DNA of 64,000 bases, taken from positions 45,060,001 through 45,124,000 of the forward strand of contig CM075676.1 in NCBI GenBank assembly GCA_037962975.1. Direction: 5' to 3'. The translations under genes and the position numbers were made by a program. The notes below the pieces were generated by a model that ran no database searches, was not told the DNA's origin, and was given only the letters and a program-made list of their open reading frames with translations. Positions 35,275 to 46,098 of this stretch are shown one piece after another; positions within the stretch are counted from its first letter, which is position 1; each line of letters begins with the position of its first letter. This stretch comes from Clitoria ternatea. Lineage: Eukaryota > Streptophyta > Magnoliopsida > Fabales > Fabaceae.

Positions 35275-35293
35275 GTCCCCAGTGGAGTCGTCA
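35275..35293 (-). promoter_or_regulatory. Ogre primer-binding site
   Basis: The minus strand reads TGACGACTCCACTGGGGAC, starting two bases inside the 5' LTR. Ogre elements are known to use a tRNA-Arg primer, and a TGGCGACTC-type start fits with one change (TGG to TGA). The tRNA identity is from family knowledge and was not checked. Confidence 0.65.
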
Positions 35294-35365
35294 TCTATCA
35301 CGACCTGGATCGCGGCGGGAGGCGACCGTAAAAAGAAAATAAGGTTTCCTGAGTTCCCACCGGAA

Positions 35366-35383
35366 ACCGTGGAGTCGCCACCA
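35366..35383. repeat. PBS-like sequence inside the Ogre LTR
   Basis: AACCGTGGAGTCGCCACC here repeats the GTGGAGTCG(C/T)CA core found at the PBS 87 bp away (35282-35293). The other LTR has GTGGAGTCCCCA at the same place. Confidence 0.7.
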
Positions 35384-36818
35384 ATGTTTTTAAGGTAAAA
35401 CATCAGAAAAAACCTAATGTGAAGGTACTAGTCCTAAATTAAGATTTTAAGTTCGGGAGTCTATTTACAGGTGGGGAAGGTATTAGCACCCCACACTGTC
35501 CGTTTTAAACGGTTACCCTAAATTGTTTAAGTTTGAATAATCCTACTACTTTATAATTTAAACCTCTTAGAGATGCCTTATGGATTTGTTGTTGATTTAA
35601 TGATTTTTAAAATTATAAAATTTACGATTAACAGGACGTCTCGTCCAAATTAATCAAGTTATCGTTAAAAGCGTGATGATTTTATTTTTACTAGTAAAAG
35701 GGATATATATTTTTTAAAATTTGGGCCCGACAGGAATAATTATTCCCGCTCCTATGTATTCCCCAAGCGTTTGGGGAAATCAGGGTTACGTAGTTCTTTA
35801 GGTTATTTTAAAAAATGCGAAGTAGATTGAAAAATGTCTGAGATTTAAAAAATATCAATCAATAGGGCGTCTCGTCCAAATTGATTTCAAGTGCTGTATT
35901 ATTTTTAGAAAAAAAAAGGAACCTTGGGTTTTATTGATTTTTTATTATATTTTTAGAGAGAAACTTAATAATCTAGATTGATTTAAGAATGAAAGGTTTA
36001 TCTGAAGACCTAGATTAACAGGACGTCTCGTCCAAAGAATCTATAAAGATATTTTAATTTTTTTTATATTATCGATATTACTAAAGTGTTTTATCGTCTA
36101 CATTATTTTTAGAAAATTTAACATAGATTGACAGGACGTCTCGTCTAAAAAATCTATAAAGACCCTAAATTTATTATCAAAATATTTTTTTTAGGTCTAC
36201 GTTAATTTGGAGATTATTAAAATTTATTTTGCTCAAAAAAACTTAGACCAACAGGACGTCTCGTCCGAATTGATCCCTAATGTGAATGTATTAACTTTCA
36301 TTATCTATTGGTACTACCAAAATATTTTATGATCTAAAAATTAAACATAGGTTAACAAGGGATCTTGTCTAAATTAACCCTAACATAAAAATTTTAATTT
36401 TAGTCACATACCAATATTAATTTCGTTCTCTATTAATACTCTAAACTTAGTTAGTAGTAAACATTAACAAGTATTAGGTGATATTAATTATTAGAGTATT
36501 CCTGAAAGGAAAAGATTTCATAACTTAATTTACTAGGAGACTAGGATTACATACAATCACAACAAGATAAATTAAAGAGAAAAGAAGAAGATACCTGGAG
36601 TTGTCAATTTTCTACGTTAATTGCAAGATCAATAGCTTTTACCCATTAGAGTCTCCAGATGCTATGTCTTGCACAAATTTTATATATATGTCTTTCCAAA
36701 AAAATAATATCCCTCCTAATATATATATATTTCGTTTTGCTTCTCTGATGGTTTTCTTTCTCCTAGGCGCTGGACCTTTTCCTCTCTTTTTTTTCTCATT
36801 CAACGTGAATGTGCTACC

Positions 36819-36828
36819 TATATATATA
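36819..36828 (-). promoter_or_regulatory. Candidate Ogre LTR TATA box
   Basis: TATATATATA with a CAATTG motif just upstream in element sense, inside the 5' LTR and conserved at 8395-8404 in the 3' LTR. Position is plausible but the transcription start is unknown. Confidence 0.4.
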
Positions 36829-37396
36829 GCCAATTGAAGATTTTTGCTGCTGCGTGCCTTATCTCGTTTCTGTTTTTTCCTCCCTGATCCCCTTTTCCCT
36901 TTCTAATATATATTAAATGTAACAAACCTTATCTAATATATATATAATTGATTTTCTTTCCTTGTTTTCCATTATCCTCTTACGTAAAACTTTTATAATA
37001 TATATTAAAAACTGATTTCATTAAAAAATTTATTTTAAAGCTTTATCTCATTTTTTAATATATAGAAAGCTCTATTTCATAAAAACTTTATCTCTTTATT
37101 ATTTTTTTGAAAAAAAACCCTATCTTTTTCCTCTAATCTCTTAAAAATTGGATTCAAATTTTAGACTTCTTTCTTCAATTTGAATTTTAAAAACTTGCCT
37201 AAGATTAGCAGTTTAAAAATTTAAATTTTATGGTTCTGATAGAGATTTAAAAAAATTTGAAGTTCAAAACCTAGATTAAAAATTTGAAATTCAAACAAGC
37301 CCATTGGTTCACTTTTTCCTTAAAAATAACTCCTAAAGAAATTTATTTTTTAAAAAAATTTAAATGGCCCGGACAAAATTGGGTAGCAACAAATCT

Positions 37397-38377
37397 CATT
37401 CAATTGGAAACTTTAATTCACACATAAGTTTCAAACATGCCTAAGGTACTATGAATACCTTCTAGGGACTTTGAATCTCACTAGTACTCAAAATCACTCT
37501 TCCAATTGACTTAATTAGTCATTTTCTCTTCTAAAACATAAGTCAATTATGCTAAATTCACATGCCATGCACACTCATATTCCATAACAGTACCATTATT
37601 CCCACTAATGTACATGTATTAATCAAATTTCCATTACAACACCTATAAGCATTACACAATTTATAAGCATTATCATCATCACTCCTGGCATCATTATCAA
37701 TATTAACATCTACTTGGCTTAGTGTCATCCATAAACAAAATATACACACATATAATAGTACCTGTCCATGTCACGTATCATCTACTAATTACTCGCACAA
37801 ACATACTTAAGTATCAAAACATAGATACTAAAATAGCATACTAATAGTTTGATATCACTACAAACAACAAAAATTCATCATCTATTCCTTGGCATTCCTA
37901 GCTCACTTGATGCTCGCCTCCACAACATCCACAATATCTCTATCATTGGTTACTAAAAATAACAACAAAAAGGGTGAGTGCCAAAATGACCAATTAATAT
38001 AGAAATTCAATTATAATAAAAAAGGAATAAGTCTTATAATAATACATGATCATATTCCATTATCATTTTCTAACTTCATATAATTTAATCACAACACACA
38101 TGCTCAATCATTAATCGCATACAAATTTATTTTCAAACATCAAGAGCCACTCAGGCTACAAATAACAATATACATATAAATATATACCAATTTAACTCAA
38201 TCACTTTGGATATTCACAAAGACATCACATGATGCATTAGTTATCATTTATCAAGTACACAACGACATAACTAACTCTCACTTAGAGTTTGATTAGATTC
38301 TTTAGTATTTGGATACTAAAACTGGATTGACCGCTAGTTGGTGGTCCTACTTAAAACCTCGTGAATCCTACTTGGTC
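37397..38377. other. Old repeat between Ogre and the plus-strand chromovirus
   Basis: Continues the sequence interrupted at 6888. It is non-coding and AT-rich, with motifs such as CCACTCAGGCTACAAATAAC near 38147 that recur in altered form near 49555. It reads like the inside of an old LTR. Confidence 0.4.
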
Positions 38378-38382
38378 CACCA

Positions 38383-41300
38383 TGTAACACCCCTATTCTT
38401 ATTTTTATATTAAAATTTTGAAGGAATTAAATTATGGTTCTTTAGAACTTTTTAATCTACGTATTATTTATGATTTTTTGGAATTTTTTGGAATTTTGGA
38501 ATTTTTTAATAAAAATAATATTTTTTAAATAATTTTAAATTCATATAAGTGACTTAAATTAAAAATATTTATAAGAAAGTGAATTTAAATTATAAGAAAA
38601 TTTTCTAAAATCCGTTTCAAGTAGACTTATCTAAAAATTATCGGTTTTAGAAAAATCTTGATTTTTTCCAATCGTTAAAAAATTTGAAACGTATCAATAA
38701 ATTTTTATTAACAAAAAATTTTAGATTTTTAAAATTTCAAATTTATATTACTTATTATAAAATTAGTGAGGACTGATATAATATCGCTAAATTTTAAAAA
38801 GGACTCATTTTGAATATTTAAAATATACCGAGTGAAAGGTTACTATTTGGCTTAATAATTTTGCCGACAGTTACTATGCAAAACACTGTGCATGTACGAA
38901 ATTTTCAAAGAATGCATAGTAACCTGGAATAAAAAATTCAAAAATGTATAGTATTTTTATATTAAAATAATGGAATGCATAGTAAATTTTTTTCCTATAA
39001 ATACCGAAGGATTTCTTCTTTAGAATTCACAATTTCAGATTAAGTTTTCTTAATACAGTAGTGCTAGTGAGATAGTGGTGGAAGTGAGAGAGAGAAGAAA
39101 AGTTTTTGGAGAAAAGGTTCTGCCAAAATCCTAAGGTAAGAATACTTCTCTTTTATATTTTTTAGGGTTATTTTTATATCATTTTTAGAAATCTGTTATT
39201 ATACTAGAAATAATATTATTTTAAGTTACTATTCTGCATAGTAAAATACTATTTCAACAGTAAATTACTATTTCAATAGTAAATTACTATTCAAATAGTA
39301 AATTACTATTTACAGTTACTATTTACCGTTACTATTCACGATTTACTATTTACCGTTACTATTCACGATTTACTATTTACCGTTACTATTCACGTTTTAC
39401 TATTTACTGTTACTATTCACTATTTACTATTCACTATTTACTATTCACTATTCACTATTTACTATTCAGAATTTACCTTTTCTGTTTTAAGTAGTAATCT
39501 TAATCTTCGTCTTATGCTTATACTGAAATAAGATTGGTATTAATATTTTTAGAAATCGGAGGCGCAAAGCAAATCCATTTTGGGTAACAATTCAAGGTAA
39601 GGGGGAGTGAGATAAGAGTATAATATAAAAAGACATAAGAATAATGGGAGGAGTCCCCTACTCCTTTTAAATTTGATAATATTATTATTTTAAAATATTA
39701 ACTTTTTAACTTAAAATTTATAATAAATTTTAAATTAAATATCCGGTTTAACTAACTCTAACATACCTATGCAAAGACTTGGACCATTATGACCTATATG
39801 GACTGGACTATACCTATGCAAGGACTTGGACCATTATGACCCATATGGACTGAACTATACCTATGCAAGGATTGAATTATATGGACTTACATATACCTAT
39901 GCGAGGAATTGACCAAAATGACTCAAATTGACTATATTAATAATCATTAAATTTTGTATTATGATATGTATTAATGATATTTAATTGATTTGATTATGAT
40001 TTGATTATGATTGATTGATTGATGATATTTAGTTATGATTGATATTGTTTGCTTTTGATTGATGATATTGTAATGTGGAGTTTTAGCATATAGCGAGCAT
40101 GACGGAAAGCTAAAATTCAGTAAGAATTTCTTACCTTACTCTTTAAATTTTATTATCTTTTATTTCTTCTTAGAAATTATTTTTATTAACTTTATTTTCA
40201 ATATTTAGAATAAAAAAATTAGTATTTATTTTAGAAAGAAAATATTTTATGAGAATTTATTTAATTAAATCTTGAGTTAAAGAAAAATTTTGTAATTTTA
40301 AGTATTTTTGGTTAATAATTATTCTCTTTTATTAAAACAAAATTTTTTGAAAGAAAATTATTTTATTTTTTCCAACTTAATAACTAAATATATTTGGAAA
40401 TAATTGAGATTCCTAAATTTGATTTTGTTAAGATTTAATTTGAGAAAGATTATGTAAAGTTTTATATGATAAAGTTTTTAGATATTTAAGGCTTAGAAAC
40501 TCAATTTTAGTGAGATTCGAAAACTGTACCAAATTTATTTCTGTGGGACAGAAATTTAGAGAAAATGTACAGTTTATTGAAATAATGTTGTAAACCTTTA
40601 AGGGATTTAATAATTGAGTTTCTAAAAGCCTTAACCAACTCAATACGCGAGTAGTTCATGCATCATGAATCATTAAAGTGAAATGAAATAATATTGTCTG
40701 GGGACGGATTATAGAAACCGAGGATACATTAGAGGAGGCTTAATTACGAGCCTTGGGATGAGAGGGTGTGAAAGGGTGCTTCAGGGGACCTGGGGTAGCT
40801 CCCTAGTGTCGGGTACTTTCACAATAAAAACTTTCTCAATCTGACTAGTCTCTAAGTGTTTCCATGCCAGTTGAGCTGTTCATATTATTATTATCCGGAC
40901 TTATGGAACAGTGTAAACTCCTGGTTGGCCCAGTGCAAATTAAAATTTAAGGGCCCACATATATAGGTAAGTTGTGATGAAGATATTGCATAACATTCAT
41001 GCATTCATAATTGATTGTGTGTGTGATTGTGATTGATATTATTAAGTATTGGTTTGTGAAAACCCTTTGTTGCTTATGTCTTATTCGGAAATATTATATT
41101 CTGTTTCTCACTCCTTTCTCCGTGTTTTTGTTTCACATGTTTTAAATTGATGGTTCAGAGGGAAGGATCGAAGAATATCGGCAGTAAATATAGCACGTTC
41201 TAGAAAGGGAGCTCGGTATGAATACCGTGGTCCAATGAATAAATAATGTTAATAAGTAACTGCTTCTGGGCCATGGAGTTTCCTCTCTTTCTTATAATGT

Positions 41301-41486
41301 TTAATATTTATTTTCGTTGGATGAATGTAAAATTACTTTATAAAGTTTTAATAATATTTATGAGGTATTTCAGCAATAATGTATATAATTTATTCTGATA
41401 GTTTCTTTTTAACAATCATATCTTTAGTAAAAAAAAAAATTACGAATTTTTCTAGAATTTATTAAGGTGTAACAGAGGGTGTTACA
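38383..41486 (+). repeat. 5' LTR of the plus-strand chromovirus
   Basis: 3104 bp beginning TGTAACACCC and ending GGGTGTTACA. It contains a TACTATTCAC/TACTATTTAC tandem tract at about 39230-39475, including TTACTATTTCAATAGTAA palindromes, and an ATTGATT-rich run at about 39990-40065. Confidence 0.93.
38996..39003 (+). promoter_or_regulatory. TATA box of the chromovirus LTR
   Basis: TATAAATA followed by ACCGAAGGATTTCTTC. It is conserved at 46712-46719 and, inverted, at 28991-28998, 21284-21291 and 17083-17090. A GGTAAGAATA donor-like site follows about 130 bp downstream. Confidence 0.6.
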
Positions 41487-41489
41487 AAG

Positions 41490-41502
41490 TGGTATCAGAG
41501 CA
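41490..41502 (+). promoter_or_regulatory. Primer-binding site (initiator tRNA-Met)
   Basis: TGGTATCAGAGCA lies three bases after the 5' LTR and matches the complement of the initiator tRNA-Met 3' end. Confidence 0.9.
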
Positions 41503-41641
41503 GTTAATCCAATAGGCCCGGGGAAAAGGTCTATCTTGCTTTGTCTGTAAACTCTGTATAGGTGATAGAGAATAAAATATCTGACTTGGTAGTAACTGTG
41601 ATTGATGTGACAAATCTCAGTTACTGTGAAACAGGAAACTA

Positions 41642-44600
41642 ATGGCTGGAAACGATCTTGCTGGAGTTGTAGAACGCTTAATCAATGCAATGGGAACACG
41701 TGAAGGTCAAGGTAATGATGCCTTGAGAAGACTGGACCTATTCGAAAAGTGCAATCCACCTCGTTTCAAGGGAGGATATAACCCTGATGGAGCACAAATC
41801 TGGATTCGAGAGATAGAGAAGATCTTTCGAGCATTACAATGTAATGAAGCTGATAAGGTAGTCTTCGCTACTTATGCCTTATCTGAGGATGCCGAACATT
41901 GGTGGGATAGCATGCGTAGACAATTCGAAGTCAACGACGTGGAGATCACTTGGGATTATTTCAAGGATATGTTTCTGGAGAAATACTTTCCAGCTGATGT
42001 TAAAGAGAAAAGACAATTCGAATTCCTATCGCTGACCCAAGGAAGTATGACCGTTGGAGAGTACGCATCCAGGTTTGAAGAGCTATCTCGTTTTCATTCT
42101 CATTATAATGATGCTACTAATGAAAGAGATCGGTGTGCAAAGTTTGTAAATGGACTGAGGCCAGAAATTAAGGAAGCTATACGAATGCAGGAAATCCGTG
42201 AATTTTCTGTATTGGTAAATCGCTGCAGGATCTTTGAAGAAGACCATAAGGATAGAATGACCAAAAGTCGTGAGCCCATTCACAAGGTAGGAGAAATAAG
42301 AAGTGGAGGACCTCATCATCACCAAAGAAGAGATTTCAGAAGGAATAAGCCTTACCAAGCACTATTTCACCGGTTTGGAGCAGCATCTGTTCCTAACAGA
42401 CCCCAAGCTTCAACTGGAAGCTATTACCCAACATCTGCACCAAATTTTAAATGTTTTATCTGTGGAGGACCCCATTTGAAAAGGGATTGTCCTAAAAACA
42501 CTTATGTTTGCTTTAAGTGTAACAAACCAGGTCATCACATCAAGGATTGCCCAGAGATGAAGAGAGAAAACCCTGAAGGTGCAAGTACAAGCATAAATAC
42601 TCAAGAAGGCGCGCACAGTGCAGTCGGAAGGCCGAAAGCAAAAGGAAAGGTTTTTGCAATCACTGGAGAAGAAGCATCTCATGCTGATTCCATGGTAGAA
42701 GGTAAGTGTATCATTAATAAGATTTCTTTAACTGTTATGTATGACTCAGGTGCATCACATTCCTTTATTGCCAATGACTGTGTAGAAAAACTAAAATTAC
42801 CTGTGATAGAACTGCCATTTGACTTATCTGTACATACTCCTGGAAACAATCCCATTGTCACTTCTAAAGCTTGTTGGAAATGCCCTATTGTCATAGATGG
42901 TAGGGACTTTAAGGCTAATCTTTTCTGTTTACCCCTTTCTGGCTTAGAAGTTATTATTGGGCTAGATTGGTTGTCTGACAATCATGTTCTAATAGATTGT
43001 CATAATAAAACCATAATGTTTAAAGAACCAGTGAATTTGAATCCTGAGGATTCGAGATTTCTAACCGCCAACCAAGTGAGTGCCTCTTTAAAAGGAGGGG
43101 CTCAAGGATTCATGCTATTGCTTTCAACGAAAGGAGAGCAAGAATCAAAAATCAAAAATCTGCCGGTTGTGTGTGAATTTCCTGACGTTTTTCCTGAAGA
43201 TATCCCTGGTTTACCCCCAGAAAGAGATGTAGAATTTTCCATTGATCTAGTACCTGGAGTTGGACCTATTTCAATTGCATCATACCGAATGTCACCTCTA
43301 GAATTAGCAGAGTTGAAGAAACAACTTGAAGAGATGATAGAGAAGTAGTTTATACGACCCAGTGTATCCCCCTGGGGTGCACCAGTGTTGTTGGTTAAGA
43401 AAAAGGATGGTAGCATGAGATTGTGTGTAGATTATCGGCAACTGAACAAGGTGACGATCAAGAACAGATACCCTCTGCCAAGGATTGACGACTTGATGGA
43501 TCAGCTGCGTGGTGCCACGGTGTTCTCCAAAATTGATTTGAGGTCTGGATACCATCAAATAAGGGTAAAGAAAGAAGATGTATCGAAAACTGCTTTTAGA
43601 ACACGCTATGGCCATTACGAATATCTAGTAATGCCTTTTGGTGTAACTAATGCACCAGCCGTATTCATGGATTACATGAATAGGATTTTTCATCCATATC
43701 TAGATAAATTTGTAGTGGTGTTCATTGATGATATATTAGTGTACTCTAAAAGCAGAGAAGAACATGTTGAACATTTGAAGGTCGTGTTGGAAATCCTGAA
43801 AAAGAAACAATTGTATGCAAAGCTGTCGAAGTGTGAATTCTGGTTGGAAGAGGTGAACTTTTTAGGACATGTAATTAGTCAAGGAGGAATAGCTGTAGAC
43901 CCTTCCAAGGTAGAGGCAGTTTTAAAATGGGAGAGACCAACCACGATCACTGAGATTAGAAGTTTCTTGGGCTTGGCTGGATACTATAGGAGATTCATTG
44001 AAGGATTTTCAAAGCTAGGATACCCATTGACCAAGTTAACACGGAAAGGACAACCTTTTGTGTGGACGACACAATGCGAGAATAGTTTTCAAGAGCTGAA
44101 AGATCGACTTACTTCTGCGCCAGTGTTAGTACTCCCCGATCCACATCGAAGTTTTGAAGTTTACTGTGATGCGTCTAGACAAGGACTAGGAAGTGTACTC
44201 ATGCAAGACAAGAAGGTTGTAGCCTATGCGTCGCGCCAATTAAGGCAACATGAGATTAACTACCCTACCCATGACTTAGAGTTAGCCGCTGTAGTTTTTG
44301 CCTTAAAGATTTGGAGGCATTATCTATACGGTGCAACATTCGATGTGTTTAGTGATCATAAGAGTCTCAAGTATTTATTCGACCAAAAGGAGTTAAACAT
44401 GAGGCAACGGAGATGGATGGAGTTCTTAAAGGATTACGACTTTGAGTTACAATACCATCCTGGAAAAGCAAACGTAGTAGCTGATGCTTTAAGTCGAAAG
44501 TCTCTACATACGTCCACAATGATGATTAAAGAGCTGGAATTGATAGAGAACTTCAGAGATCTTAACCTAGCAGTAAAGGTTAATGCTAACAGCTACAAAT

Positions 44601-46054
44601 TAGGAGCGTTGCAAGTAACAAGTGAATTCCTTAGGCAAGTTTTAGAAGCTCAAAGAGATGATGAATTCCTGCAAGAAAAGAAAGAACTCTTGAAACAAGG
44701 AAAAGAAGTCGAGTTCAATGTAAGAAGTGACCAATTGCTGAGGTATAAGGATCGAGTGTGTATCCCTAATCAAGAGGAGTTGAGGAAAGCAATTCTGGAA
44801 GAAGGCCATAAAAGTTATATGAGCATTCATCCCGGAGCTACTAAAACGTATCAAGATTTGAAGAAGTTATTTTGGTGGCCTGGAATGAAGAAAGCAGTGG
44901 CAGAGTACGTGGCTGCATGTCTAATTTGCCAGAAGGTTAAAGTGGAACACCAAAAACCCCCTGGAATGCTACAATCAATGGAAATACCAGAATGGAAATG
45001 GGATAGCATTACCATGGATTTTGTGACTTCTTTACCCAAAACTCCATTAGGACATGATTCGATATGGGTAATAGTTGATAGACTAACAAAGTCTGCCCAC
45101 TTTATTCCCATCAACATTCGTTACTCTATGGAGAAGCTGGCAAAATTATACATCGAGGAGATTGTGAGATTGCATGGAATTCCTTCAAGTATCATTTCTG
45201 ATCGGGACCCTCGTTTTACATCACAATTCTGGAAGAGCTTGCACAAGGCTTTGGGAACAAGACTGCGTCTGAGTTCAGCATATCATCCTCAGACAGATGG
45301 ACAATCAGAAAGAACAATCCAATCTCTAGAGGACTTGTTACGAGCTTGTGTGTTAGAGCATAAAGGAAGTTGGAATCAATTCTTACCATATGTAGAGTTT
45401 ACCTACAACAACAGTTTCCATGCTAGCATTGGCATGGCACCTTTTGAAGCATTATATGGAAGAAAATGTAGGACCCCGCTATGTTGGTTTGAGACTGGTG
45501 AAAACTTGATGCTAGGACCAGAGTTGGTACAACAAACCACGGATAAAATCAAAATAGTTCAGGAAAAGATGAAGGCAACACAGAGCAGGCAGAAAAGTTA
45601 CTATGACAAAAGAAGAAAGCCGCTCGAATTTCAAGAAGGCGATCATGTATTCTTGAAAGTCACACCTATGACTGGGGTCGGTCGGGCAATGAAATCTCGA
45701 AAACTAACTCCTAGATTTATCGGTCCATACCAAATAATTCATAAAGTTAGTCCCCTTGCCTACCAAATAGCATTACCACCTTTTCTTTCTAATATCCATA
45801 ATGTTTTTCATGTGTCAAACTTGCGAAAGTATATATCTGATCCTACACATGTTATTGAACCTGATGTCATACAAGTTAAAGATAATCTTACATATGATGC
45901 ACCACCTGTTAGAATAGGTGACAGAAGAATAAAACAATTAAGAGACAAGACAATTCCGCTTGTAAAGGTTATTTGGAGTAAAACGAGAGGAGAAGATGCT
46001 ACATGGGAACTAGAAACTGAGATGAAAGAGTCTCATCCTCATTTGTTTTACTGA
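41642..46054 (+). pseudogene. Chromovirus gag-pol polyprotein, one internal stop
   Basis: Single frame of 1470 codons from ATG 41642 to TGA 46052-46054, broken only by a TAG at 43346-43348 (codon 569) between protease and RT. Domains in order: Gag core (WDSMRRQFE, FLEKYFP; about residues 30-210), zinc knuckles at about 270-305, and protease with YDSGASHSF (Asp 368). RT follows with VFIDDILVYS (Asp 696/697) and RNase H with YCDAS (Asp 843). Integrase has an HHCC region near 1055-1095 and catalytic Asp 1126, Asp 1187 and Glu 1223 (35 residues apart). A GPYQIIHKV module and a C-terminal chromodomain-like region (about 1420-1465, KVIWSKTRGEDATWE) complete it. The chromodomain is thought to steer integration to heterochromatin. 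All catalytic residues are present, so the TAG is the only visible defect. A programmed readthrough is conceivable, but the sister copy has CAG-type sense there, so a mutation is likelier. Confidence 0.95.
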
Positions 46055-46084
46055 TTAATGTAAATTTCGAGGACAAAATTTTCT

Positions 46085-46098
46085 AAGGGGAGTAGAGT
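46085..46098 (+). promoter_or_regulatory. Polypurine tract of the plus-strand chromovirus
   Basis: AAGGGGAGTAGAGT directly precedes the 3' LTR. Confidence 0.88.

Larger units (their letters stand above)
6889..37391 (-). mobile_element. Ogre/Tat-type Ty3-gypsy retrotransposon, nested-interrupted
   Basis: This is a complete but decayed LTR retrotransposon read on the minus strand: 5' LTR 35296-37391, PBS, leader, ORF1 (34399-32471), gag-protease (from 32141), a probable intron, RT-RNase H-aRNH-integrase (14156-10714), a tandem-repeat 3' UTR, a PPT and the 3' LTR 6889-8963. Target-site duplication AATCT flanks both ends. Diagnostic of the Ogre/Tat lineage are the extra ORF1 before gag, the DNGSSLNV protease motif, the non-coding gap between protease and RT, and a second, archaeal-type RNase H between RT and integrase. 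The span is 30503 bp. Subtracting the nested chromovirus (18825-29613) and the solo LTR (14614-17979) with one TSD copy each leaves about 16.3 kb. Every coding block has stops, so it cannot be autonomous now. Confidence 0.93.
35296..37391 (-). repeat. 5' LTR of the Ogre element
   Basis: 2096-bp partner of 6889-8963. In plus orientation it begins TATCACGACC (TG changed to TA) and ends GTAGCAACA, followed by TSD AATCT (37392-37396). It carries the same hairpin series (cores at 35634, 35865, 36021, 36134, 36254). Confidence 0.9.

Noticed and set aside
6889..37391. Segmental duplication explaining the 2.1-kb repeats at 6889 and 35296
   Set aside because: Target-site duplication, PBS, PPT and retrotransposon coding in between show they are LTRs of one element.
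43346..43348. Programmed stop-codon readthrough at the TAG between protease and RT
   Set aside because: The sister copy has a sense codon here, and Tekay-type elements normally have one uninterrupted frame, so a point mutation is simpler.
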